A stretch of 64,000 bases of DNA, from NCBI GenBank assembly GCA_001767455.1, contig MELC01000086.1:295149-359148 (forward strand), written 5' to 3'. The notes under the pieces were generated by a model. It was given only the letters and a program-made list of their open reading frames with translations. It was not told the origin of the DNA and ran no database searches. Position 1 is the stretch's first letter, and every line of letters starts with the position of its first letter. The translations under genes were made by a program, and so were the position numbers. Below, piece after piece: positions 28,052 to 36,633 of the stretch. The stretch comes from Acidobacteria bacterium RIFCSPLOWO2_12_FULL_66_21 (GTDB lineage: Bacteria > Acidobacteriota > Vicinamibacteria > Vicinamibacterales > 2-12-FULL-66-21).

Positions 28052-29556
28052 TGCCGCCGGGATTTTCCTCGTCGGATTTCTACTATCTGATGCCGGAGCT
28101 GGTGATCACCGCCGGCGCGCTGCTCGTCCTGGCGCTCGACGTGCTCCTGCCGCGGGCGTGGGAGCGGGTGCTGTCGTGGGTGACGGTTGCGGTCATTCTG
28201 GGCGCCGGGCTCGCGCTCGTTCCTTCGGCCGGCCAGAACCTGACGATCGCCCGTGACCTCGTCGCGATCGACGGCTTCGCCACGTTCTTCAAGGTCCTGT
28301 TCCTCGTCGCGGCGGCGCTGACGGTGCTGATGTCGCCGCGCTATCTGACGCTCGAGAACGTCCACCCCGGCGAGTACTACTTCCTCGTGCTGTGCGCCAC
28401 GCTCGGCATGATGTTCATGGCCGGCGGCGTCGATCTCATCACCCTGTTCATCGGCCTGGAGACGATGGCGGTCTCCTTCTACGTGCTCACGGGCATCATC
28501 CGGCCGAACAAGCGTTCGAACGAAGCCGCGATCAAGTACTTCGTGCTCGGCGCCTTCTCGCTGGGCCTGCTGCTCTACGGCATGTCGATCCTGTACGGGC
28601 TCACCGGCAGCACGCACCTGCGCGTGATCGCCACGTCGCTCGTCGCGGGCGACGGCGGCCTGCTGCTGCCGTTCGCGGTCATGCTGCTCGTGGCCGGGAT
28701 CGGCTTCAAGATCGCCGCCGTGCCGTTCCACATGTGGGCGCCCGACGTGTACGAAGGCGCGCCCACGCCGATCACGGCGTTCCTGTCCGTCGGATCGAAG
28801 GCCGCCTCGTTCGCGATGCTGCTGCGCATCTTCGTCGCGGGGCTGCCGGCGTTCCGCGCCGACGGGCTGGGCACGGCGTGGGGGCAGCCGTTCGGCTGGG
28901 GCGCGTTCTTCTACGTCCTGGCGGTGGTGACGATGACGGTCGGCAACCTCGCGGCGCTGACGCAAGGCAACATCAAGCGCCTGCTGGCCTATTCGTCCAT
29001 CGCGCATGCCGGCTACATCCTGATCGGCATCGTCGCCGGATCCACGCGCGGCGTCAGCGCGGCGCTCGTCTACCTCATGATTTATGCCTTCATGCAGCTC
29101 GGTGCCTTCGCCGTCGTCGTCATGCTGCGGCGGAAGGACATCATCGGCGACGAACTGAAGGACCTGACAGGATTGTACGCAACGCATCCCGGCGCCGCGA
29201 TCGCCATGCTGGTTTTCATGCTGTCGCTCGGCGGCATTCCTCCGACCGCCGGCTTCATGGGCAAGTTCTGGGTGTTCGGCGCGGCGATCGACGCCGGGTA
29301 CGTCTGGCTCGCGGTCATCGGCGTCCTCAACAGCGCGGTGTCGCTGTACTACTACATCCGGATCGTCGTCTTCATGTGGATCTCGGAGGAGGAGGAGAAG
29401 TCGGCGGCGTTCGGCATCTCGCCCGCCGTCGCGACGGTCCTCGCCGTCACCCTCGCGATGACGGTGCTGCTCGGGATCTATCCGCGGCTGCTCTTCGACT
29501 TCGCGCAGGCCTCGGCCGCCTCGCTCGGCTCGGTGCCGAGCCTCGGCCTGCGGTGA
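28051..29556 (+). CDS. nuoN: NADH-quinone oxidoreductase subunit N
   Basis: The third antiporter-like subunit, 501 residues. Hallmarks are LFIGLETMAVSFYVLTG, KIAAVPFHMWAPDVYEGAPTP and AYSSIAHAGYILIGIV. A G-x-P-P-T-A-G-F motif occurs at GGIPPTAGFMGKFWVF. It ends the nuo operon; a repeat-bearing spacer of 250 bp then leads into the ATP synthase genes. Confidence 0.95.
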   Translation: MPPGFSSSDFYYLMPELVITAGALLVLALDVLLPRAWERVLSWVTVAVILGAGLALVPSAGQNLTIARDLVAIDGFATFFKVLFLVAAALTVLMSPRYLTLENVHPGEYYFLVLCATLGMMFMAGGVDLITLFIGLETMAVSFYVLTGIIRPNKRSNEAAIKYFVLGAFSLGLLLYGMSILYGLTGSTHLRVIATSLVAGDGGLLLPFAVMLLVAGIGFKIAAVPFHMWAPDVYEGAPTPITAFLSVGSKAASFAMLLRIFVAGLPAFRADGLGTAWGQPFGWGAFFYVLAVVTMTVGNLAALTQGNIKRLLAYSSIAHAGYILIGIVAGSTRGVSAALVYLMIYAFMQLGAFAVVVMLRRKDIIGDELKDLTGLYATHPGAAIAMLVFMLSLGGIPPTAGFMGKFWVFGAAIDAGYVWLAVIGVLNSAVSLYYYIRIVVFMWISEEEEKSAAFGISPAVATVLAVTLAMTVLLGIYPRLLFDFAQASAASLGSVPSLGLR

Positions 29557-29806
29557 GATCGTCTCGCTGCGGTCGCGACCAAACAAACAAGAGTAACGGA
29601 GTAGGGGAGGCGCTCCGTTGACACGGAGTCACGGAGCACACGGGGACGCGCGGCCCGCCAGTTCCCAGCTACGGGTCTGGCGCGGCCCAGACCCGTTTCA
29701 CGACTGGTTTTGTTGAGTCCATCCAAAATACGGCTTTCCTCCTCCCTTCTCCTGTTCGTTTTTGACAAGCCTCCCCTGCTTCCCTACTCCTGTTACAGTT
29801 ATCGGC
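29557..29806. repeat. Spacer with gtaacggagtaggggag inverted repeat
   Basis: The left arm (about 29590-29612) and a right arm (about 29770-29797, cctcccctgcttccctactc) are complementary. A second acggagtcacggag tandem lies next to the left arm. No gene is seen here. The end of the stretch holds candidate promoter elements for the atp genes: TTGACA at 29762-29767, and TACAGT at 29794-29799 only seven bases before the GTG at 29807. Confidence 0.6.
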
Positions 29807-30025
29807 GTGGCAAAGCGCCCTCTGTCGGAAACCGTTCGCGAGCTTGGTGCGCTGAGCACCGTCGGCCTCTCGTTCGTGCTCGCGATTGTGCTGGGCGCCT
29901 GGTTCGGATGGCTGCTCGACAAATGGCTCGGCACCCGGCCCTGGCTGTTCTTCCTCTTCTTCTTCTTCGGGCTGGTCGCCGGGGTGATCAACGTCTACCG
30001 GACGGCCGGGCGGTTCCCGAAATAG
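29807..30025 (+). CDS. AtpZ/AtpI-family F0F1-ATPase assembly protein
   Basis: A 72-residue protein with two hydrophobic helices separated by DKWLGTRPWLF. This is the pattern of the small ATPase_gene1 (AtpZ-like) proteins encoded ahead of atpI/atpB. The GTG start (MAKRPLSETVRELG) follows a TACAGT hexamer closely. AtpZ-type proteins assist c-ring assembly and ion supply; the exact role here is inferred from family and context. Confidence 0.75.
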   Translation: MAKRPLSETVRELGALSTVGLSFVLAIVLGAWFGWLLDKWLGTRPWLFFLFFFFGLVAGVINVYRTAGRFPK

Positions 30026-30027
30026 CC

Positions 30028-30432
30028 GTGGACGCCGACGCCACGCTGCGCCGTGTCGAGCGGACGTCGATCGCCGCCTGTCTCGTGATGGCGGCGGCGG
30101 CGCTGGTGCTCGCGCGCGGGACGGTGTGGCCGGCGGTGGGCGTCATCGGCGGCGGGCTGCTGATCGCGGTCAGCTATCACACGATCGCGTCGAGCGTGAC
30201 CGGCCTGGTGCGGCAGGTGGCGCCTGGCCCGGACGTGGAGGCCATCGCCCGTCCGCGCCCGAAGTTCGCGTGGATTCTGGTGAAACTGGCGCTGCGGTAC
30301 GCTTTACTCGCTCTTCTGGCGTACGTTATGATTGCTCGTTTGCGCCTGCACCCATTGGGGCTGATGGCGGGCGCGTCCTCGGTTGTGGCGGCGGTGTCGA
30401 TCGAAGCCGTCCGCGTCCTCTTGAAGAAATGA
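30028..30432 (+). CDS. atpI: AtpI-like ATP synthase subunit I
   Basis: A 134-residue membrane protein with four hydrophobic helices. It starts at GTG 30028, two bases after the previous gene, and is followed by atpB. Its topology and position fit the ATP synthase I chain family, which helps assemble the c-ring. Sequence conservation in the family is weak, so context carries much of this call. Confidence 0.65.
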   Translation: MDADATLRRVERTSIAACLVMAAAALVLARGTVWPAVGVIGGGLLIAVSYHTIASSVTGLVRQVAPGPDVEAIARPRPKFAWILVKLALRYALLALLAYVMIARLRLHPLGLMAGASSVVAAVSIEAVRVLLKK

Positions 30433-30468
30433 ACCCTGCGCTCCGGCGGGACCGGGGCGCGCGTGAGA

Positions 30469-31269
30469 ATGAAGGAACATCCGCTCCTGATCGTCGAGGC
30501 GGTGAACGCCGTGCTCGGACCGCTCGTGGCGGCGGCGCTCGGGCCCCTTGGATTTCATGTCGAGGGGCACGAGGTGATTCCGCCGTACCTCGTGATGGTG
30601 CTGTTGATCGTCGCCGGCCTGACCGTGCTGTCGCTCGTGGTGCGGTCGCGGCTGAGCGTGGACAACCCGGGCAGGCTGCAGATCCTGATGGAGGACGCGG
30701 TGCGCGCGGTGCTCGGGCTGCTCGAGGAGTGGATCGGACCGGGCGGCGCCCGTTTCCTGCCGCTCGTCGCCACCCTCGGGCTGTTCATCCTCACGGGCAA
30801 CTACATGGGGCTCGTGCCGGGACTGATGTCGCCGACGAGCAGCATCAACGTCACGCTCGGCTGCGCCTTGACGATCTGGGTGTACTACCACTTCCAGGGG
30901 ATCAAGACCCAGGGCGTCGTCGCGTACGTCAAGCACTTCGCGGTACCGCCAGGCGCGCCGGTGTTCATCGCGCCGATCATGCTGCCGATCGAGATCATCA
31001 GCCACCTGTCGCGGGTGCTGTCGCTGTCGCTGCGGCTGTTCGGCAACATCTTCGGCGAAGAGATGGTGATCGTGATCCTGTTCAGCATCATCCCGTTCCT
31101 GGTACCGCTGCCGATGATGTTCCTCGGGCTCGTGACCGGCGGTCTCCAGGCGTTCATCTTCGTGCTGCTGTCGATCATCTACCTTCAGGGGGCGGTGGCG
31201 GTGGAGCACCACGTGGACGAGCACGGCCACGACGCGCCGAGCGGACACGAGGCGCCGGCGGCGGCATAG
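30469..31269 (+). CDS. atpB: F0F1 ATP synthase subunit a
   Basis: Stator subunit that forms the ion half-channels against the c-ring, 266-268 residues. The essential arginine is in SLSLRLFGNIFGEEMV. Preceding PIEIISHLSRVLSLS and following FLVPLPMMFLGLVTGGLQAFIF are typical. The C-terminal tail is His-rich. GTG 30463 is an alternative start two codons upstream of ATG 30469. Genes for subunits b, delta and F1 are not adjacent. Confidence 0.94.
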   Translation: MKEHPLLIVEAVNAVLGPLVAAALGPLGFHVEGHEVIPPYLVMVLLIVAGLTVLSLVVRSRLSVDNPGRLQILMEDAVRAVLGLLEEWIGPGGARFLPLVATLGLFILTGNYMGLVPGLMSPTSSINVTLGCALTIWVYYHFQGIKTQGVVAYVKHFAVPPGAPVFIAPIMLPIEIISHLSRVLSLSLRLFGNIFGEEMVIVILFSIIPFLVPLPMMFLGLVTGGLQAFIFVLLSIIYLQGAVAVEHHVDEHGHDAPSGHEAPAAA

Positions 31270-31315
31270 GAGTAATTCACCAATTGTGGTTGTCATACAT
31301 GAGGAGGCTTGGGTC

Positions 31316-31666
31316 GTGAGTAAACGTACCGTTCTGACATGTGCACTCGTCGTGGGTGCCGGACTGTTCGCCCCGCTTTACGCGCAGGAAGCCGCGGTGT
31401 ACTCGACCCCCGGCGGCGCCGACATGGTCCGCTGGTCCATCATCGCCGCCGGGTTCGCGCTGGCGTTCGCCGCGGGACTCGCGGCGCTCGGCCAGGGCCG
31501 CGCGGTCAGCGCGGCGGCCGAGGCCATCGCCCGCAACCCCAGCGCGGCCGGCGACATCCGCGGCGCGCTCATCCTGGGCCTCGTCCTGATCGAGTCGCTC
31601 GTCATCTACGTGCTGCTCATCTCGCTGATCCTGTTCTTCCTCCAGCCGTTCGTGCCGAAGCCATAG
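31316..31666 (+). CDS. atpE: F0F1 ATP synthase subunit c with signal-like extension and Na+-type ligand set
   Basis: The rotor-ring proteolipid, 116 residues from GTG 31316, preceded by a strong AGGAGG (31302-31307). Residues 1-24 (ending APLYAQ) look like a signal peptide, longer than classic c subunits. The hairpin follows: helix 1 with GLAALGQGRAVSAAAEAIAR, the RNP loop, and helix 2 with GLVLIESLVIYVLL. The ion carboxylate is E93. Q60, S94 and Y98 match the Gln/Glu/Ser/Tyr ligand pattern of Na+-coupled c-rings (Q32, E65, S66, Y70 in Ilyobacter tartaricus). The water-ligand Thr is replaced by Leu. Coupling ion is therefore an open question. Confidence 0.93.
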   Translation: MSKRTVLTCALVVGAGLFAPLYAQEAAVYSTPGGADMVRWSIIAAGFALAFAAGLAALGQGRAVSAAAEAIARNPSAAGDIRGALILGLVLIESLVIYVLLISLILFFLQPFVPKP

Positions 31667-31670
31667 GACA

Positions 31671-31752
31671 GTTCCCAGCTTCCAGCTTCCAGCTTCCAGT
31701 TTCCGGCTTCCAGCAAGGCAGGAAGCTGGGAGCTGGGAACTGGGAACTGGAC
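31671..31752. repeat. Inverted 7-nt tandem array (cttccag unit) after atpE
   Basis: About five tandem copies of cttccag/tttccag are followed by a short spacer (aaggcagg) and about four copies of the complementary gggaact/ctgggag. A long hairpin would form directly after the atpE stop, in the position of a terminator. The same unit recurs at 42.5 and 48.7 kb. Confidence 0.8.
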
Positions 31753-31757
31753 ACGAC

Positions 31758-32732
31758 TTGTCTCGCCGTTTCAGCTCGCTCGACGCCCTTCTTCTCGTGA
31801 TGACCCTGATCTGGGGCACCAACTACTCCATCGTCAAGCACGCGTTCACCGAGATGGATCCGCAGGCGTTCAACGCCGCGCGCATGCTCATCGGGTCGAT
31901 CGTGTTTCTCGCGATCATCTATGCCCTGCAATGGAAGTGGGCGCGCGCGCCGGAGAAGGACGGCGACGACCGCGGGCGGAAAGCCATAGCCAGCATCTTT
32001 CATTCACCCGCGCCGATCACCCGGCGCGACTGGCTCGGTCTGATTGGCCTTGGGATCGTCGGCCACTTCCTTTATCAGTACTTTTTCATTGGCGGCCTCG
32101 CGGCGACGAGCGTGGCGAACAGCTCGCTGATTCTCGCGGCCACGCCGGTCGTGATCGCGCTGATGACGGCGGCGCTGGGGCAAGAGCGCGTGAACGCGCT
32201 GCATTGGCTCGGCGCCGCGTTGTCGATGGGAGGCATCTATCTCGTCGTCGCGGAGGGGGGATCGGATGCCGTGGGCTCGTTGCGCGGCGATCTCACGATG
32301 TTCGCGGCGGTGTGCTGCTGGGCGATCTATACGATCGGCGCGCGCGCCCTGATGGTCCGGCATTCGCCGGTCGGCGTGACCGGCGTGTCGATGACGATCG
32401 GCACGGTGCTGTACGTCACGGCGGTCCTGCCGCACCTCACGCGGCTCGACTGGAGCACCGTCGGCGTCGGGGCGTGGGTGGCCGTCGTGTACTCCGCGCT
32501 GTTTGCGCTGTGCGTGGCCTACACCATCTGGTATGCGGCGGTGCGCGCGATTGGCAGCGCCAGGACGGCCGTCTATTCCAACCTGGTGCCGCTCGTGGCC
32601 CTTGGGACGGCCGTCGTGGCGCTCGGCGAGTCCTTGAGCGCCTTGAAGATTGCGGGCGCCGCCGCGGTGCTCGTCGGTGTCGCCCTTACGAGAGTCGGGC
32701 GCACGAAGCTCGCAATTCCTGCCGAAGAGTGA
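31758..32732 (+). CDS. EamA/DMT superfamily transporter
   Basis: A 324-residue membrane protein with about ten hydrophobic helices in two EamA repeats. The first repeat begins LLLVMTLIWGTNYSIVKHAF and the second ends with SNLVPLVALGTAVVALGE; both are typical drug/metabolite transporter phrases. A polar loop of about 25 residues follows the second helix. The start is TTG 31758, directly against the repeat array. Substrate unknown; no operon partner. Confidence 0.85.
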   Translation: MSRRFSSLDALLLVMTLIWGTNYSIVKHAFTEMDPQAFNAARMLIGSIVFLAIIYALQWKWARAPEKDGDDRGRKAIASIFHSPAPITRRDWLGLIGLGIVGHFLYQYFFIGGLAATSVANSSLILAATPVVIALMTAALGQERVNALHWLGAALSMGGIYLVVAEGGSDAVGSLRGDLTMFAAVCCWAIYTIGARALMVRHSPVGVTGVSMTIGTVLYVTAVLPHLTRLDWSTVGVGAWVAVVYSALFALCVAYTIWYAAVRAIGSARTAVYSNLVPLVALGTAVVALGESLSALKIAGAAAVLVGVALTRVGRTKLAIPAEE

Positions 32733-32974
32733 CGGCTGTCACGCTGTCGCGCCGTCAGCTGAGACGGACCGACGGTATATCGCACGAAGACCGCGAAGAT
32801 CACGAAGCACACGAAGACGGAATTCATTCGACGGCTTGACGGCGTGCTTCTCTGTACGGTCGCGACCGTGCTATGCCCGTGACCACTTAGTGGCCTTCGT
32901 GTGAGACCGTGTCGCCGGGAAGCGGGAGGACGGCAGTCCTTTGACACCCGCCACCAGCACGTTACAATCGAACG
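32733..32974. other. Intergenic spacer with acgaag repeats and the desaturase promoter
   Basis: No gene is seen. About 32785-32818 holds a degenerate cgaagatcacgaagcac tandem, with a partial inverted partner near 32891 (ggccttcgtgtgag). The spacer ends in the promoter described separately. Confidence 0.5.
32941..32968 (+). promoter_or_regulatory. Promoter giving a leaderless desaturase mRNA
   Basis: TTGACA (32941-32946) and TACAAT (32963-32968) with a 16-bp spacer. The -10 box ends six bases before ATG 32975, so transcription should begin at or next to the start codon. Confidence 0.7.
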
Positions 32975-34027
32975 ATGGTGGTCGCGGAGGCCGGCGTTGC
33001 CACGCCTGGCAAGTCACACTACTACTCGCAGCACGCCGCGGGCTTGAGGGCGGAGCTCGGGCGCGCGATCACGCGCGACCAGATGCGCGTCTTTCATCGA
33101 AAGTCCGGCGCACGGCATCTGCTGGTCGCGTTCCGCCAGTTCGCGATTCTCGGGCTGGCGACCTGGGGACTCGTCCATTTCGAGAACCCGCTCGTCTGGA
33201 TCCCCCTCGCGATCGTGGAGGGACTCACCATCTTCAATTTCACGGTCCTCCTGCACGAGGTCGTGCATCACACGGTCTTCGAGGGGAATCACGAGCGGGC
33301 CTATCGACTGCTCGGCTATCTCTATGCCATCCCGAGCGGCCTCTCAGCCAGCCAGTTCACACGGTGGCACCTCGATCACCATGCCGAGCTGGGATCCGAG
33401 GAAGACGATCCCAAGCGCCACCACCTGTCGCCGAAGGTGAACGCACGGTGGTACAAGCTGCTGTACTGCACGCCGGCGCTGTTCCCGATCTACTTCCGCG
33501 CGGCGCGGCGCGAGTCCGCCACGTACCCGGAAGAGCTCCAGCGGCAGATCGCATTCGAGCGCAGGCTCGCGATGGCGGCGCACCTCGGCGCCCTGGCAGC
33601 GCTGTGGTACTTCTTCGGTTTCTACGCCGCGCTGCGGACGAGCATCGTTCCCGTGTTCTTCGTGTTCCCCGTGGCGTTCACCGTGAACCGGCTGGGCCAG
33701 CACTACGACATCGATCCGGATGACCCCGCGAAGTGGGGCACCCTGATGCGCGGCAACTGGTTCTGGGATTTCGCCTTTCTCAACTCCAACTACCACCTCG
33801 AGCACCATTACTTTCCAGGCGTGCCGTTCTACCGCCTCCCCGCCCTCCAGCGCGCGCTGGTTCCGTTCTACGAATCGAAGCACATGCGCTGGCAGAGCTA
33901 CGGCCGCCTCCTGTACGGCTGGTTCATCCTGAACCGCGCGCCACACACGGATTGGAGTGCTGTGAAGCAGGCAGCAGGCAGCACGCAGCCGGCAGCGCAC
34001 CCGAACGCACCTGGCACCCAGCACTGA
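32975..34027 (+). CDS. Fatty acid desaturase family protein
   Basis: A 350-residue membrane di-iron desaturase or hydroxylase. Three histidine boxes are present: HEVVHH (near 93), HLDHH (near 130) and HLEHHYFP (near 272), separated by paired hydrophobic helices. It would act on acyl chains or other lipids; the exact substrate is unknown. The last 25 or so residues (QAAGSTQPAAHPNAPGTQH) are encoded by a ggcagca-type tandem repeat and are not part of the fold. The mRNA looks leaderless. Confidence 0.85.
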   Translation: MVVAEAGVATPGKSHYYSQHAAGLRAELGRAITRDQMRVFHRKSGARHLLVAFRQFAILGLATWGLVHFENPLVWIPLAIVEGLTIFNFTVLLHEVVHHTVFEGNHERAYRLLGYLYAIPSGLSASQFTRWHLDHHAELGSEEDDPKRHHLSPKVNARWYKLLYCTPALFPIYFRAARRESATYPEELQRQIAFERRLAMAAHLGALAALWYFFGFYAALRTSIVPVFFVFPVAFTVNRLGQHYDIDPDDPAKWGTLMRGNWFWDFAFLNSNYHLEHHYFPGVPFYRLPALQRALVPFYESKHMRWQSYGRLLYGWFILNRAPHTDWSAVKQAAGSTQPAAHPNAPGTQH

Positions 34028-34086
34028 GCACCTCCGTGCACCTTTGTGTGCACCCTTCAGCACCCCTGAGCACCCCTCAAGGTAGA
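33963..34086. repeat. ggcagca and gcaccc tandem repeats overlapping the desaturase 3' end
   Basis: A caggcag/cacgcag tandem inside the last desaturase codons is followed by degenerate 10-nt gagcacccct units, the same unit family as the nuoK-nuoL right arm. Confidence 0.6.
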
Positions 34087-34154
34087 CTGATCCGGGAGTG
34101 TCGTGACCGCCTAATGGACAGGTTCGGCCGGCGGTTCAAACGCGCCGGAGGACT

Positions 34155-34809
34155 GACGCTCTGGATCCTCAGCCACGCGACCAGCGTGTGGCCGGCCGTC
34201 GCGAATAGCTGTCGTCCTGTGGGTCATCGTCCACGTACGCCAGGAAGAGCTGGCAGATCGCCGCGCGAAAGGCCTCGACCGCCGGGACGAAATGTGGGAG
34301 GGCGTGCTGCACATGACCCCGGCGCCAACCCTAGAGAGCACCAGCGCATCCTCGGCGACCTGATCGAATTCCTGCGTCCCCGCCTGCGGGAGACGCGCCG
34401 GGGCACGCTCGCTGTCGGCATCAACGTTTTCAGGGAATGGGGAGCGGCGCTCGACTACCGAATCCCCGACCTGACGTTTGTCGCGGCCGGCCGCGAGCAT
34501 GTCCTCCGGGACGATGGCGTCCGCGGCGGAGGGCCGGACGCGGTCATCGAGATCCGCTCGCCCGAGGACGAGACGTACGAGAAGGTTCCCTTCTACGCCG
34601 CCCTGGCGGTGAAGGAAGTGATCGTGTGCCAGCGCGGCTCGAAGGTGCCTGAGATCTTCCGGCTGGGCAGATCGCTCGCCCTCCAAGCGGATCGGGATGG
34701 GTGGCTCGACTCGACCGCGCTGGGCGTCCGGTTCCGGTGCGTCGTCGACGCGCCGCCGCGCCTGCGCGTCGAAGACGCCTCCGATCCCGCAATCAGCGTC
34801 GAGATCTGA
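34155..34809 (+). pseudogene. Uma2-family (DUF820) PD-(D/E)XK endonuclease, frameshifted
   Basis: The C-terminal part from about 34338 to the stop reads as a Uma2 protein: GINVFREWGAALDYRIPDLTF, then GPDAVIEIRSPEDETYEKVPFY with the D...E-x-R nuclease core, and VKEVIVC. The N-terminal part (VRQEELADRRAKG ... DEMWEGVLHM) is in a different frame. The two join only across a shift near 34327-34338. The upstream frame has no ATG, GTG or TTG at a suitable place either. It is probably a decayed gene, although one sequencing error in the ccc run would explain the shift. Confidence 0.65.
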
Positions 34810-35017
34810 TCGACCGCCTTCTGATTCCCGTTCACAGCGGGTAGTCAGACCGTCTGGTCCGCCTCCTCTGACGCTTATCGCGCGGAGCCTCCAGCGCTGG
34901 GTTTCGAGGATCGATCCGACGCGCTTCCGGTCTACCCGCAGTCATTCAGCCGCCATGACAGAGAGGCGATGACCGTTCTGTGTGCGTCCGGCCTCCATCT
35001 GTGGCCTAATGACGGGC

Positions 35018-36544
35018 ATGCGACGAACCTCTCATGCGCTCCTCGCCGCTTCGCTGGTCTGGCTGCTGCCCGCGCCGTGGGCGCCGCCCGTTCGCGCGCA
35101 GGCCTCTCCCCTGGCGGGATTCGACGCCCACACCGCCAAGGCCGCGGCCGACTGGCACGTCCCCGGCTTTGCGATCGCGGTCGTGAAGGACGGACGGGTC
35201 GTGGTGGCGAAGGGCTACGGCGTCCGCGAGTTGGGCAAGCCGGACCCCGTCGACGAGCACACGCTCTTCGCCATCGGATCGACGACGAAGGCGATGACCG
35301 CGGCGATGCTCGGGATGCTCGTCGACGAGGGGAAGCTGACGTGGGACGATCCGGTGATCAAGCACCTTCCGGCCTTTCAGCTCAAGGACCCCACCGCGAC
35401 GCGGGAGCTGACCGTTCGCGACCTGCTGACGCATCGCGGCGGCCTCGGCAACGCCGACTTCCTGTGGTACGGCCAGGACAACACGACGGAGCAGATCCTG
35501 TCGCGCGTGCGCCTGCTGGAGCCCGCCTACTCGATCCGATCCCGGTTCATCTACCAGAACATCATGTACGCGGCGGCCGGACGCGTGATCGAGGCGGCGA
35601 GCGGCCGGTCGTGGGCCGAGTACATCCGGACCCGCATTTTCGAGCCGCTCGGAATGCGCGACACGGCGCCGACGCTCGCGATGGTGCCGAAAGGCGCGAA
35701 CGTCGCCTCGCCGCACGATCGGGTTGGCGGCACGATCACGGTCATCGAGAACATGCCGGTCGATTCCGTCGCGCCGGCCGGCGCCGTCTGGTCGAGTGTG
35801 CACGACATGGCGAAATGGATGCAGTTCCTGCTCGACGGCGGCGTCGCGCCCGGGGGCAAGCGCCTGCTGTCGGAGCGGGCGTTCGCGGAGCTGTTCAAGC
35901 CGCAGACGATCGCGCCGGACAACCAGTATCCGGCGACCCGCATCGTCAAGCCGCACTGGATGACGTACGGTTTTGGCTGGTTCCAGGAGGACTACCGCGG
36001 GCGCGCCGTGGACTTCCACACGGGCAGCATCGACGGCATGATCGCGATCATCGGGCTCATCCGGGACGAGCGCCTCGGCGTCTACGCCCTCGGCAACCTC
36101 GACCACGCGGAGCTGCGCCACGCGCTGATGTACACCGTGTTCGATCGGTATGCGGGGCGCTCCGATCGCGACTGGAATGCGGAGCTGCTGACGCTCTACG
36201 CCGAGGAGGCGAAGCGCGCCGATGAGGCGCAGAAGCGGCTCGAATCGCAGCGCGTGGCCGGCACGGCGCCGTCGCTGCCGCTCGACCGCTATGCCGGCAC
36301 GTACTCCGACCCGCTGCGCGGAGACGTGGAGGTGACGCTCGAAGGAGGAGGCCTGAGGATCCGATACGGCAGGGTATTCACCGGGCCGCTGGAGCACTGG
36401 CACTACAACACGTTCCGCGCGGGGTGGACGCAGGAGTGGCGCGGCACCGCGCTCGTGAATTTCGTGATCGGACCATCGGGGCGCGTCGAGGCGGTTGAGA
36501 TGAGCGGCGGGCGGTTTCCGAAGACCGTGCCTCCGTCACGCTGA
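35018..36544 (+). CDS. Serine hydrolase, class C beta-lactamase/penicillin-binding protein family
   Basis: A 508-residue exported protein. The signal peptide is residues 1-28, ending PPVRAQ. The catalytic SxxK is S88-TTK91 in FAIGSTTKAMT, the YxN motif is in FIYQNIMYAAAG, and the third motif appears as HTGSIDGM. The last 130 residues form a separate beta domain (LDRYAGTYSDPLRG), as in many DUF3471-bearing homologues. Likely a periplasmic peptidase or esterase; beta-lactam hydrolysis is not implied. A start at 35009 would add three residues. It is flanked by unrelated genes. Confidence 0.88.
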   Translation: MRRTSHALLAASLVWLLPAPWAPPVRAQASPLAGFDAHTAKAAADWHVPGFAIAVVKDGRVVVAKGYGVRELGKPDPVDEHTLFAIGSTTKAMTAAMLGMLVDEGKLTWDDPVIKHLPAFQLKDPTATRELTVRDLLTHRGGLGNADFLWYGQDNTTEQILSRVRLLEPAYSIRSRFIYQNIMYAAAGRVIEAASGRSWAEYIRTRIFEPLGMRDTAPTLAMVPKGANVASPHDRVGGTITVIENMPVDSVAPAGAVWSSVHDMAKWMQFLLDGGVAPGGKRLLSERAFAELFKPQTIAPDNQYPATRIVKPHWMTYGFGWFQEDYRGRAVDFHTGSIDGMIAIIGLIRDERLGVYALGNLDHAELRHALMYTVFDRYAGRSDRDWNAELLTLYAEEAKRADEAQKRLESQRVAGTAPSLPLDRYAGTYSDPLRGDVEVTLEGGGLRIRYGRVFTGPLEHWHYNTFRAGWTQEWRGTALVNFVIGPSGRVEAVEMSGGRFPKTVPPSR

Positions 36545-36633
36545 GTCTGCCGATCGCGAGTGGCGTGGGACGGCGCGCGGGGGAAACACTCCGGGCGTAT
36601 ACTGGCGGCTGAGCTGGCCCAAGGAGCGCCCCG

